Shown: positions 15,524 to 24,341, counted from the first letter of the stretch. The stretch is 64,000 bases of DNA from G020353115 sp964640125 (GCA_964640125.1 CAZXGG010000008.1:1-64000), one strand, 5' to 3'. The notes: generated from the sequence alone by a model not told the origin. Made by a program: numbers and translations.

Positions 15524-16009
15524 TTATTTGGAGAATAGCTCCTGGAAGAAGTACCAGGTCATTACACCGGAGGTGGCAAGTTTCAATCCTATTCCCAGTG
15601 CAAATCCGACGAGTGAACCGAAACCGGCTTTCAGTGATTTATTAAAATTTTTACCTTTTAATGATTCAGCGATAATTGCCCCTACCAACGGACCGATAAT
15701 AATTCCAATGGGTGGCAAGACGAATATTCCAAGCAACAAACCTATTGTAGCACCCCAGATTCCTGCTTTGGACCCTCCAAATCTTTTTGTTCCCCAAAGG
15801 GGTACGATGTAATCCAGGATGGTTACTATGATTGCCACACATGCCATTAACACAAGGAATGCTACACCAAATTCAGCAAATCGTGTAAAATGCAGGACAA
15901 GCAATCCGATGTAACTCAGCGGAGGACCGGGAATGACAGGCAAGATGCAACCGATTAAACCGATCAGGATAAAAATGATGGATAAAATCAAAAGAAACCA
16001 GTCGAGCAT
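15524..16009 (-). CDS. DUF456 family membrane protein
   Basis: It has 161 residues with about four to five hydrophobic segments rich in Gly and Ile. The family pattern GCILPVIPGPPLSYIG and the GIWGATIGLLLG repeat are typical of DUF456. The function is unknown. It is the last gene of a minus-strand run that begins at feoB, 48 bp after the PepSY-TM gene, but a heptamer array sits in the gap, so co-transcription is uncertain. Confidence 0.88.
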   Translation of the reverse strand: MLDWFLLILSIIFILIGLIGCILPVIPGPPLSYIGLLVLHFTRFAEFGVAFLVLMACVAIIVTILDYIVPLWGTKRFGGSKAGIWGATIGLLLGIFVLPPIGIIIGPLVGAIIAESLKGKNFNKSLKAGFGSLVGFALGIGLKLATSGVMTWYFFQELFSK

Positions 16010-16018
16010 GGAAGTTCA

Positions 16019-16046
16019 AGTAAAAAGTAAAAAGTAAAGTTAAAAA
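16019..16046. repeat. Period-7 tandem array between the PepSY-TM and DUF456 genes
   Basis: Four 7-nt units: AGTAAAA, AGTAAAA, AGTAAAG, TTAAAAA. Confidence 0.65.
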
Positions 16047-16057
16047 TTATCTTGATC

Positions 16058-16615
16058 TTAAAGTAACAGGATTAAGGCCGCTACAGGGATGATAAGACCC
16101 AGAGCGGTCATCCACCATCCCCTGCCGGCAATCCCGTTTTTCCCACGGATTATCAGCAGACCGGTGATAGTAATAAGGATAAGAGCCACACAGAAGATAT
16201 CAGAGAACCAGGTCCACCATCGAATCGGGTTATAATGCAGGAAATTGATCTGGTGAAAAAGCGGTCTTCTTCTGATCTTTTCGATCAATCCGTTACCCGA
16301 TTTCAGGTTTATATAAACCGATCCGCCTGCAATGAAGACCTTCAGCTGGTCGTCAGCAGGGAAATAGTGTTTTTTGTATGTTTCTTTCTCCCCAAGTTGT
16401 TCCAGAAGTTTAATGACTTCGGCTTCAGTCAATTCCTCTCTGGTGTAGGATTTATCAAGCTGGATTTCTTTTGTCTGGATGATGTAGTTTGGATTCCAAT
16501 CCTTGATATGATTAAGGGCGATGCCTGACAAGGCATATATGATGGTCATTCCAGTAAAAAAATAACTCAGATCCCGGTGCAAAACCCGGTTCCATTTTCT
16601 CCACCTGATCTTCAC
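16058..16615 (-). CDS. Short PepSY-associated TM protein
   Basis: It has 185 residues and the layout of the short Bacteroidota PepSY-TM family. A cytoplasmic start with VLHRDLSYF leads into helix 1 ending in ALSGIALNH, a periplasmic PepSY-like part holds FIAGGSVYINLKSG, then HQINFLHYNPIRWW leads to helix 2, and a last helix ends the protein. Conserved His residues near the helix ends (LHRD, LNH, FLHYN) resemble the haem-ligand pattern proposed for PepSY-TM ferric-siderophore reductases. Its place behind feoB and an OB-fold lipoprotein fits a role in iron or metal redox at the membrane, which is inferred. Confidence 0.82.
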   Translation of the reverse strand: MKIRWRKWNRVLHRDLSYFFTGMTIIYALSGIALNHIKDWNPNYIIQTKEIQLDKSYTREELTEAEVIKLLEQLGEKETYKKHYFPADDQLKVFIAGGSVYINLKSGNGLIEKIRRRPLFHQINFLHYNPIRWWTWFSDIFCVALILITITGLLIIRGKNGIAGRGWWMTALGLIIPVAALILLL

Positions 16616-16688
16616 CTGTTGGCTCCTCTATATGATACAGCCCCAAAGCTTAAGTTGTTATTGGCAGCTCTGAGTACTAACCTGTTTT

Positions 16689-17243
16689 TTACTTTATTGT
16701 AAATTCAATGCATTCGATAGAGTAGAAAGCAATATGGTCTTTTCCGCTATCTTCCAGTTGTTTTCTATAGCTATTGATCTGTTGCATATCGCCCACATGA
16801 AGTCCCTGATCGGCCATTTCGCCGTGTTCGGTTTGCGCGTGTCCTTCTTCCGAGGCATCATGCTTTGAGGACAATTCCTCTTCCCATTTTGCGAGATAAT
16901 TTTCATCGATTACCAGTTCCTGGAAAAGACCTGTTACCTGTAGTTCACTTCCTTCCAGTTCAACATCAAAAGTAGGAATGTTTTTTCCGACCGTTATTTT
17001 GATTCTCTCTTCACCTTCCGGATCAACCATAAACATTTTTTTCCCGGTTTCCCTGCAAACGTGATCGATAATTCCGGTAACCAATACGGATCTGTCAACA
17101 TATTTCTCCCTGTTCTCCATCAGTTCTGACAGTGTAACTTCAAGGACCGGGTCTTTGTTTTCATCCTGACCTGTTTTATTGCCTGTATTGCAGGCAAACA
17201 GGATAGTCAGAGTAATAAATCCGAATGCAAATTTTTTATTCAT
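16689..17243 (-). CDS. OB-fold lipoprotein with a His/Glu-rich segment
   Basis: It has 184 residues. The signal MNKKFAFGFITLTILFAC ends in a lipobox Cys at residue 18. An OB-fold-like core follows (VTLSELMENREKYVDRSVLV, TGIIDHVCRETGKKMFMVDP, LQVTGLFQELVID). Residues about 125-160 are rich in His, Glu and Asp (KHDASEEGHAQTEHGEM), a possible metal-binding loop, and a Cys is kept in HVCRETGKK. The start at 17243 is chosen because the longer frame from 17303 crosses the -7 element at 17283-17290. I cannot name the exact family; periplasmic metal or redox handling is an inference from the residues and from feoB nearby. Confidence 0.75.
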   Translation of the reverse strand: MNKKFAFGFITLTILFACNTGNKTGQDENKDPVLEVTLSELMENREKYVDRSVLVTGIIDHVCRETGKKMFMVDPEGEERIKITVGKNIPTFDVELEGSELQVTGLFQELVIDENYLAKWEEELSSKHDASEEGHAQTEHGEMADQGLHVGDMQQINSYRKQLEDSGKDHIAFYSIECIEFTIK

Positions 17244-17282
17244 TTCGTCTGTAGGTTTTGGTTCGTAAATGGATTGAAACCG

Positions 17283-17290
17283 CAAAGATA
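17283..17290 (-). promoter_or_regulatory. Promoter -7 element for the OB-fold lipoprotein gene
   Basis: TATCTTTG on the minus strand matches TAnnTTTG, 40 nt before the ATG at 17243. A TTTG lies only 10 nt upstream, not at the usual 19. It suggests a separate transcript within the feoB run. Confidence 0.45.
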
Positions 17291-17415
17291 AGATAATAAT
17301 CAAATGGTAATGCTCGAATCCTGATATACAGCCCCTTTCGTATATGTTCTAAACCTTCTGTTTATCAGGCAGATAGTCATCGACATGATAAATATCATAC
17401 TGTAAGGGGACTAAT

Positions 17416-17568
17416 TTATTTCAATTGACAGGAGGTACAACCGGCAGAGCAGATCATCTGCATTTTCTCCTTTTTTGATTTTCGAAAGAGTTTGTATGCC
17501 TGGATCAGGGAATAGGATACTGCGGCAGTGACAATGAAGAGTGTAATGATATCCTGGATCATTTCCAT
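17416..17568 (-). CDS. FeoB-associated Cys-rich membrane protein
   Basis: A 50-residue protein starts 6 nt after the feoB stop. One N-terminal helix (IITLFIVTAAVSYSLIQAY) is followed by a basic stretch (RKSKKEK) and a C-terminal Cys cluster, CSAGCTSC, giving C-x3-C-x2-C. This is the form of the small FeoB-associated Cys-rich proteins (FeoC-like position, virus-attachment p12 family) found after feoB in many bacteria. It probably meets FeoB at the membrane and binds iron or an Fe-S cluster; the exact role is unknown. Confidence 0.88.
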   Translation of the reverse strand: MEMIQDIITLFIVTAAVSYSLIQAYKLFRKSKKEKMQMICSAGCTSCQLK

Positions 17569-17574
17569 AACGTA

Positions 17575-19860
17575 TTAAACCAGCAGATTACCAACCTGGT
17601 AAACAATGAAAGCCAATAGCCATGCCAGGCCGGTAGTATAGGCTATGGTGAACAGGGCCCATTTCCAACTCCCGGTTTCATTTCGTATTGCGGCAATTAC
17701 TGCAATACAGGGGAAATAGGTAAGAATAAAGATCATAAAAGCGAGGGCCACCACCGGGGTAAAGGTAGTTTCATCGTGATTTTTATTTTGTTGAACGGAT
17801 GAATTTCGCAAAACATTCATCAGTGATTCATGTTTGTCATCATTCTGGGAATTAGCCTGGTAGAGTATTCCCATGGTGCTTACCACAATCTCCTTGGCAG
17901 CGATTCCGGACAGGAGGCTTACACCCATTTTCCAGTCGAATCCGATTGGTTTCAGGGCAGGTTCAATAAATTTACCAATTTGTCCAATGTATGAGTTTTC
18001 ATGCCGTTCGGCTTCTTTTTTCAGAATGACTTGCTGTATTTGCATCTCCTTCTCCTCGTCCAGGGTCTTTTTTTCTGATTTATTTTCCGGTAAAAGAAGG
18101 GATGATCTTTCGGCAAACCGGTTATTGATTTCCGACAGTTCCTGTTCATAATTAACAGAATAATCCACATCTCTCGGGTAATAACCCAGTGCCCAGACTA
18201 TGACAGATGCAATGAGTATTATCCCGCCCATTTTTTTCAGGTATTGAGCCCCCTTTTGCCACATGTGTACAACTATTGTGCGAAATGAGGGAGCGCGATA
18301 GGGAGGAAGTTCCATGACAAATGGGATCTCCTCGCTTCTGAAAATTGTTTTTTTAAATGTAATAGCCACCAGGGTTGCCAGAACAATACCAATAAAATAG
18401 ATAAGGAAGAGCATTAATCCCGGATGCCCTGGGAAAAAAGCCCCGATAAGCAGAATGTATACCGGTAATCGGGCACTGCATGACATGAAGGGGTTGATCA
18501 GGATGGTAAGGATCCTGTTGTTGCGGTTCTCAATAGTACGGGTTGCCATGATTGCAGGGACATTGCAACCAAATCCCATTAAGAGAGGGATAAACGATTT
18601 TCCATGGAGGCCGATTTTATGCATGACTTTATCCATGATGAATGCTGCCCTTGACATGTACCCGGTATCTTCCATCAGGGATATGAAGAAGAAGAGGATC
18701 AGGATATTGGGAAGGAATATAATGACACTTCCTACCCCTTCAATAATCCCATGTATGATCAGGTTCTTAAATGACCCTTCCATCATGGATGCTTCGAGCC
18801 ATCCGGAAAGCAAATTGATTCCGGAATCCAGCCAGTCCATAGGATATTGCCCCAATTCAAAGGTTGAGAAGAACATGACAAACATAAAAAAGAGAAAAAT
18901 CGGGTATCCGAAAAGACGGTGTGTCATGAACGAATCAACTGCTTCGGTTTTGTCCATACGGGATACACCACCAACAAAGGTTTCTTTGAGTGCACCAGAG
19001 ATAAATCCATACCGGGCACCCCTGATCAATGTATCGCTCTCTTCATTATACATCTGTTCAAGTCTGCTGATTTCCAATTGAGTACATGTATTTATTTTTT
19101 CATGGTTGCTCAATACGGAAAGGGTAAAATTGATGGATTCATCTTTTTCAAGAAGCCTGACAGCATAAAACCGGGAAGCTAACGTGATAAATCGTTCCTG
19201 ATTCTGCCGGATCTCTTCTTCTATTTTCCGGATCGATAGTTCAACGGTTTTTCCATAGTTGATATGAACCCGTCTATATGGTTTTTTCTCTTCATAAACA
19301 TCAATCACACTCTGAAACAACTCCTTAATACCATATCCTTTGGTGCTGATGGTAGGTATGATTGGAATTCCGATCATTTTCGCCAGCGAATGGTAATCGA
19401 ATTTATCCCCTTTTTTAATCATTTTGTCATGCATGTTCAATGCAATGACCATTTTTACATCCATATCGATCAGCTGGGTGGTGAGGTAAAGATCTCTTTC
19501 CAGGTTTTCGCTGTTGAGAACATTGATTACCAGATCTGGCATTTCCCCTAAAATGTATTTTCTGACATTGAACTCTTCAGGTGTATGGGCGGAAAGGGAA
19601 TAGATACCAGGGAGTTCCACGATATTGAATTCATACCCATCCTGTTCAAAAATGACAGATCCAGATTCAAGGGGCACATCCACATTGTTGGCGACCTGCT
19701 GATTGGTATGGGATGCGTGCTGTAAAAGAGTTGTTTTTCCTGACTGAGAGTTTCCAACAAGTGCTATTGTCAGTGATTTACTCTTCGCTTGTTCTGTTTC
19801 CTGCAAGTTTTTCCCTGGCATGGGAACTGCTTCATTATTTTGGGATTTTGAGCGATTCAT
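17575..19860 (-). CDS. feoB: Ferrous iron transporter FeoB with a divergent G domain
   Basis: It has 761 residues. The Fe(II) permease part is typical: two Gate repeats with GFGCNVPAIMATRTIENRNN, FMSCSARLPVYILL, and a late GIAAKEIVVSTMGILY. The N-terminal G domain is unusual. G1 is GNSQSGKTT (36-44) instead of GNPNSGKT, the G2 region reads ANNVDVPLES without the usual G-x-T-V, and G3 is ELPGIYSLSAHTPEE with Glu for the invariant Asp. G4 (LNMHD) is kept. Nucleotide binding is likely, but GTP hydrolysis may be altered. A 29-residue polar extension precedes the G domain. No FeoA fusion or gene is present. A Cys-rich partner follows at once. Confidence 0.93.
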   Translation of the reverse strand: MNRSKSQNNEAVPMPGKNLQETEQAKSKSLTIALVGNSQSGKTTLLQHASHTNQQVANNVDVPLESGSVIFEQDGYEFNIVELPGIYSLSAHTPEEFNVRKYILGEMPDLVINVLNSENLERDLYLTTQLIDMDVKMVIALNMHDKMIKKGDKFDYHSLAKMIGIPIIPTISTKGYGIKELFQSVIDVYEEKKPYRRVHINYGKTVELSIRKIEEEIRQNQERFITLASRFYAVRLLEKDESINFTLSVLSNHEKINTCTQLEISRLEQMYNEESDTLIRGARYGFISGALKETFVGGVSRMDKTEAVDSFMTHRLFGYPIFLFFMFVMFFSTFELGQYPMDWLDSGINLLSGWLEASMMEGSFKNLIIHGIIEGVGSVIIFLPNILILFFFISLMEDTGYMSRAAFIMDKVMHKIGLHGKSFIPLLMGFGCNVPAIMATRTIENRNNRILTILINPFMSCSARLPVYILLIGAFFPGHPGLMLFLIYFIGIVLATLVAITFKKTIFRSEEIPFVMELPPYRAPSFRTIVVHMWQKGAQYLKKMGGIILIASVIVWALGYYPRDVDYSVNYEQELSEINNRFAERSSLLLPENKSEKKTLDEEKEMQIQQVILKKEAERHENSYIGQIGKFIEPALKPIGFDWKMGVSLLSGIAAKEIVVSTMGILYQANSQNDDKHESLMNVLRNSSVQQNKNHDETTFTPVVALAFMIFILTYFPCIAVIAAIRNETGSWKWALFTIAYTTGLAWLLAFIVYQVGNLLV

Positions 19861-19902
19861 TGAATGATTTTTACGATTCCCTACCTCTCCGATAACGGGC
19901 AG

Positions 19903-19934
19903 TAAACCTACAAATCATTCCTTTTCCCGACAAT
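19903..19934 (-). promoter_or_regulatory. Candidate promoter of feoB
   Basis: On the minus strand ATTG (19934-19931), a 20-nt spacer and TAGGTTTA (19910-19903) each differ from the consensus by one base. No Fur-like dyad was evident by eye. Confidence 0.35.
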
Positions 19935-20043
19935 ACCATTATGTGGGTATTTATTCAATGGATCACGTTCCGCCAGGTACAGCGGAATTCAACGATTCAG
20001 CTTTTAAGTGAAAGGGTGTTATCAGAAGCCTGTACGTACTGGA

Positions 20044-20490
20044 TTAGCTTTTATCTTCCAGGTCTTCAAAATCAACATCGGTATAGGTCTCAGCCAATTC
20101 TTCATCAACTTTGGCTTCAACCTTTGTTTCATCCCCTTTCTCCTGGGGGGTAATTTCCTCCTTCTCGATGATCTCTGGCCTGTTTTCCTGTATGTATTCA
20201 ATTACTTCTGCCAGGCCATCAGAGAATTTATCAAAATCTTCCTTGTACAGGAAGATCTTATGTTTCTCATAGTAGAATCGGCCATCACGGTTAAATCTTT
20301 TCTTGCTCTCCGTAATGGTCAGGTAGTAATCATTTCGTCTGGTTGCTTTGACATCAAAAAAATAGGTTCTTTTTCCTGCACGAACAACTTTCGAAAAAAT
20401 TTCTTCCCTATCATTATTGTTGGGGGCATCATTCTTGTCTTTCTCCTCTTTTTTCTCCAGTTCTTCTTTTTTTTCAAATCCTTCTTCCAT
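20044..20490 (-). CDS. PUR-alpha-like nucleic-acid-binding protein (DUF3276)
   Basis: It has 148 residues. A charged, Lys/Glu-rich start leads to a PUR domain (EEIFSKVVRAGKRTYFFDVK, YYLTITESKKRFNRDG, KHKIFLYKEDFDKFSDGL) and an acidic tail. PUR repeats bind single-stranded DNA or RNA; this single-repeat form is a hallmark of Bacteroidota and spirochaetes. The start at 20490 (MEEGF) is chosen because a promoter -7 element at 20524-20531 lies at the first codons of the longer frame from 20526. Confidence 0.88.
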   Translation of the reverse strand: MEEGFEKKEELEKKEEKDKNDAPNNNDREEIFSKVVRAGKRTYFFDVKATRRNDYYLTITESKKRFNRDGRFYYEKHKIFLYKEDFDKFSDGLAEVIEYIQENRPEIIEKEEITPQEKGDETKVEAKVDEELAETYTDVDFEDLEDKS

Positions 20491-20523
20491 CTTTCTATGT
20501 TTTGTTAGGGATGATTTTACGTT

Positions 20524-20531
20524 CAAATGTA
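20524..20531 (-). promoter_or_regulatory. Promoter -7 element for the PUR gene
   Basis: TACATTTG on the minus strand matches TAnnTTTG, 33 nt upstream of the chosen ATG. A clear -33 box is not seen. Confidence 0.5.
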
Positions 20532-20615
20532 TAAAATAATTTTAAAACGCACATAGATATAGTAAATTAATAGCTAATGGATGCCGATGAAACCTGAGAT
20601 TGTTGAAGTGAGCGC

Positions 20616-20646
20616 TTTGATCGGGTGGAAAAATAGCTTACATTTG
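20616..20646 (+). promoter_or_regulatory. Consensus promoter of the nusB-coaE operon
   Basis: TTTG at 20616-20619, exactly 19 nt, and TACATTTG at 20639-20646 match the Bacteroidota consensus fully. The leader to the nusB ATG would be about 125 nt and contains short palindromes such as CCGCCAAAGGGTGG. Confidence 0.75.
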
Positions 20647-20777
20647 TGCAAAAGAGGTTATTACCGGTTCTTTATCCGCCAAAGGGTGGATGCGGGTCAA
20701 ATTTCTTGCCCCCTGGTTGGGGTGACAACAAGTTCCATTTGATACCCCATCTGCTTCCGGCGGGATTGTTCATTATC

Positions 20778-21749
20778 ATGCTTAGCAGGAGAATACTACG
20801 CATAAAAATTTTACAGTCGCTTTATGCATATTATAAGGCAGGGGAAGAGTCATTAACCAATGCTGAAAAACAACTTTTTTTCAGTATCCGGAAGACTTAT
20901 GATCTTTATCATTACCTGCTTTTATTGATCGTAGAGATCGTCCGTTTTCTTGAATCACACATAGAACTTGCCAGGAATAAGCAGATACCTACTTTTGATG
21001 ATCTTCATCCGAATACACGCTTCGTTGATAACAGGCTTGTCAAGCAGATCAGTGATAATAATCATTTAAAATCCTATCTTAAGGAGACCAAACTCAGCTG
21101 GGTTAACTACCCTGGATTGATCAGGGGGCTTAGCAAAAAGATCGATGAATCGGAGGATTACGTTGCGTACATGTCACAGGAAAATGCTGATTATGAAGAC
21201 GATAAGAAAGTTATCTCAAAGATATTCTCGACGATGATCATTTTTTCCGAGGAGTTGTATCAAAACCTTGAGGAGCAGAGTATTTTTTGGAACGATGATG
21301 TTGAATTTGCGGTAAGCATGATCATTAAAACGGTAAAAAAGTTTACTGAAGATTCAGGACCTGATACTCCGTTGATGCCCATGTTTCGAAATGACGACGA
21401 TAAACAGTTTGTAAAAAGGTTATTTCGAAGGGCTATTGCAAACGGGGATGACTATATTGCCCTGATAGGGAAATATACAAAAAACTGGGAGATCGAACGA
21501 ATCGCATTTATGGATATCCTGATTATGCAACTCTGTATTGCTGAGATCGTTGAGTTCGAAGACATCCCGACTAAAGTCAGCTTCAACGAATACATTGAAA
21601 TTTCAAAATATTACAGTACATCCAAAAGCAGTTATTTTATCAATGGAATTCTTGATAAGATCATACATGAACTGAAGACGGAGCAGATCATCGTTAAAAA
21701 AGGCAGAGGATTAGTTGGAGAGGAGAATGAAAACAAGGATCCGGTTTGA
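20778..21749 (+). CDS. nusB: Transcription antitermination factor NusB (long Bacteroidota form)
   Basis: It binds boxA RNA with NusE (S10) for rRNA antitermination. It has 323 residues, about twice the length of E. coli NusB. The N-terminus (MLSRRILRIKILQSLYAYYK) and the C-terminal NusB fold (WEIERIAFMDILIMQLCIAE, TKVSFNEYIEISKYYSTSKS) are clear, with the long helical insert usual for this phylum between them. The ATG at 20778 gives the family N-terminus; the upstream frame extension from 20646 starts within the promoter and is rejected. It heads a five-gene run. Confidence 0.93.
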   Translation: MLSRRILRIKILQSLYAYYKAGEESLTNAEKQLFFSIRKTYDLYHYLLLLIVEIVRFLESHIELARNKQIPTFDDLHPNTRFVDNRLVKQISDNNHLKSYLKETKLSWVNYPGLIRGLSKKIDESEDYVAYMSQENADYEDDKKVISKIFSTMIIFSEELYQNLEEQSIFWNDDVEFAVSMIIKTVKKFTEDSGPDTPLMPMFRNDDDKQFVKRLFRRAIANGDDYIALIGKYTKNWEIERIAFMDILIMQLCIAEIVEFEDIPTKVSFNEYIEISKYYSTSKSSYFINGILDKIIHELKTEQIIVKKGRGLVGEENENKDPV

Positions 21750-21795
21750 TCAAATGGTAAAATTGTTCTTAATTTGCATGAAAATTATTCGGGCT

Positions 21796-22245
21796 ATGAA
21801 AATAGAAGCTTTTATTATCCTGGCGATCTTTGTTATCATGGTTGGGATTGTATCCTGCCAACGCACTTCCGGTTCGGGTAAAACGAACAGTCAGGTAGTA
21901 AACGATCAGCGCAATGATGGAGGAACACCCGTTATCAAATTCACAGATGAATCGCATGACTTCGGTGACATTGCTGCGGGGGAAAAGGTTTCTTATACAT
22001 TCACCTATACCAATGACGGGGATGCAAATCTTGTAATTCTTTCGGCCACAGCCAGTTGCGGCTGTACGGTGCCCAAATGGAATAAAGACCCTTTGCCGCC
22101 CGGAAAAGAGGGATACGTTGAAGTTGTATTTGACAGTTCGGGCAGAAGTGGAAAACAGATCAAAAACGTTGCCATCCGATCCAACAGTGATCCCGCAGTA
22201 AAGGTGCTTCAGATACAGGCAAACATTGTAGAATCAAATAATTAA
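21796..22245 (+). CDS. DUF1573 lipoprotein
   Basis: It has 149 residues. A signal peptide with lipobox (IFVIMVGIVSC) is followed by a Ser/Gly-rich linker and one Ig-like DUF1573 domain (HDFGDIAAGEKVSYTFTYTN, ASCGCTVPKW, VVFDSSGRSGKQIKNVAI). The CGC motif is diagnostic. The family is abundant in Bacteroidota and its function is unknown. The start at 21796 is preferred over upstream Met codons that overlap the nusB end, since it gives a compact signal peptide. It sits between nusB and yajC, a conserved position. Confidence 0.88.
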   Translation: MKIEAFIILAIFVIMVGIVSCQRTSGSGKTNSQVVNDQRNDGGTPVIKFTDESHDFGDIAAGEKVSYTFTYTNDGDANLVILSATASCGCTVPKWNKDPLPPGKEGYVEVVFDSSGRSGKQIKNVAIRSNSDPAVKVLQIQANIVESNN

Positions 22246-22262
22246 TTTAATACATACAGCTA

Positions 22263-22586
22263 ATGAACATGTTATTGTCAGTGATTTTAATGGCTCCGGC
22301 CGGTGAAGGACAAAGTCCTTATATGTCCTTTGTATTTCTCCTGTTAATTATCCTTGTTTTTTATTTTTTTATGATTCGCCCGCAGGTGAGAAAGCAGAAA
22401 GAACTTCGTACCTACAGAGAAGGGCTGCAAAAGGGTGATAAGATTATAACAACCGGTGGAATATATGGAAAGATTGTAGATGTTAAGGATAGTGTTGTTT
22501 TAATCGAAGTGGCTGATAATGTGAGACTCAGGGTAGACAAAAGTGCCATTGTAAAGGATTCAACAGATTTATCAGCACAGAAATAA
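22263..22586 (+). CDS. yajC: Preprotein translocase subunit YajC
   Basis: This small inner-membrane partner of SecDF has 107 residues. One helix (YMSFVFLLLIILVFYFFMI) is followed by RPQVRKQKELRTYREGLQKG and the conserved GDKIITTGGIYGKIVDVKD core. It is 17 bp after the DUF1573 gene. Confidence 0.95.
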   Translation: MNMLLSVILMAPAGEGQSPYMSFVFLLLIILVFYFFMIRPQVRKQKELRTYREGLQKGDKIITTGGIYGKIVDVKDSVVLIEVADNVRLRVDKSAIVKDSTDLSAQK

Positions 22587-22656
22587 CCCTGGTCTGTACA
22601 TTTGATCTTACTACTCAATACACCCATGTAACACAATCTTTTTTAATCGATGGATC

Positions 22657-23655
22657 GTGGAAAGTGATTCTGAAAATAGTAACAACTCATTCTTCAAAAA
22701 CATAAGAATTAAATTAGATCGGAAACTACTGATCTTTCTATTTTTTCTTCTTCTTTCAACGATCTTCTGGTTACTGAATGAATTGAGTAAAAATTCAAGC
22801 ACAACCGTAACCTGCCCGGTTAAGTATACTAACCTGCCAAAGGATAAAGTGCTGGTAAAGGAGTTGCCATCCAGGTTTGAATTGACGATTGAAGCTCCGG
22901 GTTATACCCTGTTGAAATATAAGCTCAGTAACCGTTTGTTGCCCCTGATTTTTGATCTCAACCAGTATGGTTTTACCATCATGGGGAATTCCAGTGCTCA
23001 GAAATTCTTTATTCTGACTTCAAGAGTCAGGTCAGGAATAGCAAGGCAGCTGAGATCAGATGTACAGTTACTTAACATTTCTCCGGATAGTATTATTTTT
23101 GAATTTGGGGAAATTGTTCAGAAGAGGGTGCCTGTGGTTCCGGATCTGTCGATTCAATATGCCAAGCAATTCATGCTGACCGGTGAGATCACCATTGATC
23201 CCGACACGATTGTGGTATCGGGACCGGATCTGATAATTGATACTATACAGCAGGTTTATACACGAAAGGAATTGATCTCCGGTGTAAACCAGTTGATTAC
23301 GCATAGTATCAACCTGGAGGAGATAAAAAATGTCACCTATTCCACAAAAAAGGTCACCATTACTATTCCCGTTGAGCAATATACAGAAGCGCTCCTTGAC
23401 ATTCCGATTGAGAAGGTTCATGTCCCTGATAGTTTGGTACTGAAGACCTTTCCCGGGTTTGTAACATTATCCTGCAATGTTAGTTTATCCAACTACGAAA
23501 AGCTCACTCCTCATCAATTCAGGGCAGTTGTTGATTATGAGGCGATTGAAAAGAAACTCGGTAACAAACTCAAAGTAAGCATTGTAAAAGCTCCTGAATA
23601 TGTGCGATCGATCCGCTTTCATCCGGTCAATGTTGAATTTATCATTGAGAAATAA
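22657..23655 (+). CDS. YbbR/CdaR-like domain protein
   Basis: It has 332 residues starting at GTG 22657. One N-terminal membrane helix (KLLIFLFFLLLSTIFWLLNE) is followed by several YbbR-type beta repeats (VTCPVKYTNLPKDKVLVKEL, RVPVVPDLSIQYAKQFMLTG, VVSGPDLIIDTIQQVYTRKE). In Firmicutes, YbbR proteins (CdaR) regulate the c-di-AMP cyclase CdaA. A similar link here is only inferred, but the window also encodes a PgpH-type phosphodiesterase. Its TAA overlaps the coaE ATG. Confidence 0.85.
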   Translation: MESDSENSNNSFFKNIRIKLDRKLLIFLFFLLLSTIFWLLNELSKNSSTTVTCPVKYTNLPKDKVLVKELPSRFELTIEAPGYTLLKYKLSNRLLPLIFDLNQYGFTIMGNSSAQKFFILTSRVRSGIARQLRSDVQLLNISPDSIIFEFGEIVQKRVPVVPDLSIQYAKQFMLTGEITIDPDTIVVSGPDLIIDTIQQVYTRKELISGVNQLITHSINLEEIKNVTYSTKKVTITIPVEQYTEALLDIPIEKVHVPDSLVLKTFPGFVTLSCNVSLSNYEKLTPHQFRAVVDYEAIEKKLGNKLKVSIVKAPEYVRSIRFHPVNVEFIIEK

Positions 23656-24245
23656 TGCTTAAGATCGGTTTGACAGGAGGAATCGGTAGTGGAAAATCCC
23701 TTGTTTGTAAAATCTTTTCCACTCTTGGAGTACCTGTGTTTCATTCAGATGATGTTTCCAGGGATCTTATGGATCATGATCCGGAAATTATCAGAAAGGT
23801 TACCGGGATTTTTGGAAAGGGGATCTACCGGAATGGGATCTTGGACAGAAAAAGACTTTCAGAAGCTGTTTTTACGGATAGAAAAGCCCTGGAAAAACTG
23901 AATGCTGTAATACATCCTGCTGTTTTGGAGGCTTTTAATAGGTGGCTGACGGGTTGTAGCAATCCACCTTATATCATTAAAGAGTCTGCCATAATTTTTG
24001 AAAGTGGTACTGACAAAGGGCTTGATTATGTGATTATGGTTTCAGCCCCTGACGCTTTGCAAATCTCACGTGTGATGGAACGAGCCGGTACATCGAGGGA
24101 AGAGGTTCTACGCAGAATGAAAAACCAGATGAATGATGCGGAACGTTCAGCCCGATCGGATGAAATAGTTTACAACGACGGTCATCAGCTGGTTATTCCG
24201 CAGGTACTTGAATTGCATAAAAAATTCACGGAACTCTCCGGTTAA
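23655..24245 (+). CDS. coaE: Dephospho-CoA kinase
   Basis: This is the last step of coenzyme A synthesis, phosphorylating the 3'-OH of dephospho-CoA. It has 196 residues, with the P-loop GLTGGIGSGKS at the start, then FHSDDVSRDLMD and a RKRLSEAVFTDRKALEKLNA segment with the family pattern, and KESAIIFESG later. It overlaps ybbR by 1 nt and closes the nusB operon. Confidence 0.95.
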   Translation: MLKIGLTGGIGSGKSLVCKIFSTLGVPVFHSDDVSRDLMDHDPEIIRKVTGIFGKGIYRNGILDRKRLSEAVFTDRKALEKLNAVIHPAVLEAFNRWLTGCSNPPYIIKESAIIFESGTDKGLDYVIMVSAPDALQISRVMERAGTSREEVLRRMKNQMNDAERSARSDEIVYNDGHQLVIPQVLELHKKFTELSG

Positions 24246-24341
24246 CCTGACTTTTTTATAGATTTGAAGTGTTGAATTGAGAAAGGATGAAATACTGTGA
24301 AGCTGGAGTATTGGAAAAACATTCAATAATAAACAGATAGC

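Noticed and set aside
17575..19860. FeoA-FeoB fusion
   Set aside because: The extra N-terminus is only 29 polar residues and lacks the SH3-like FeoA domain.
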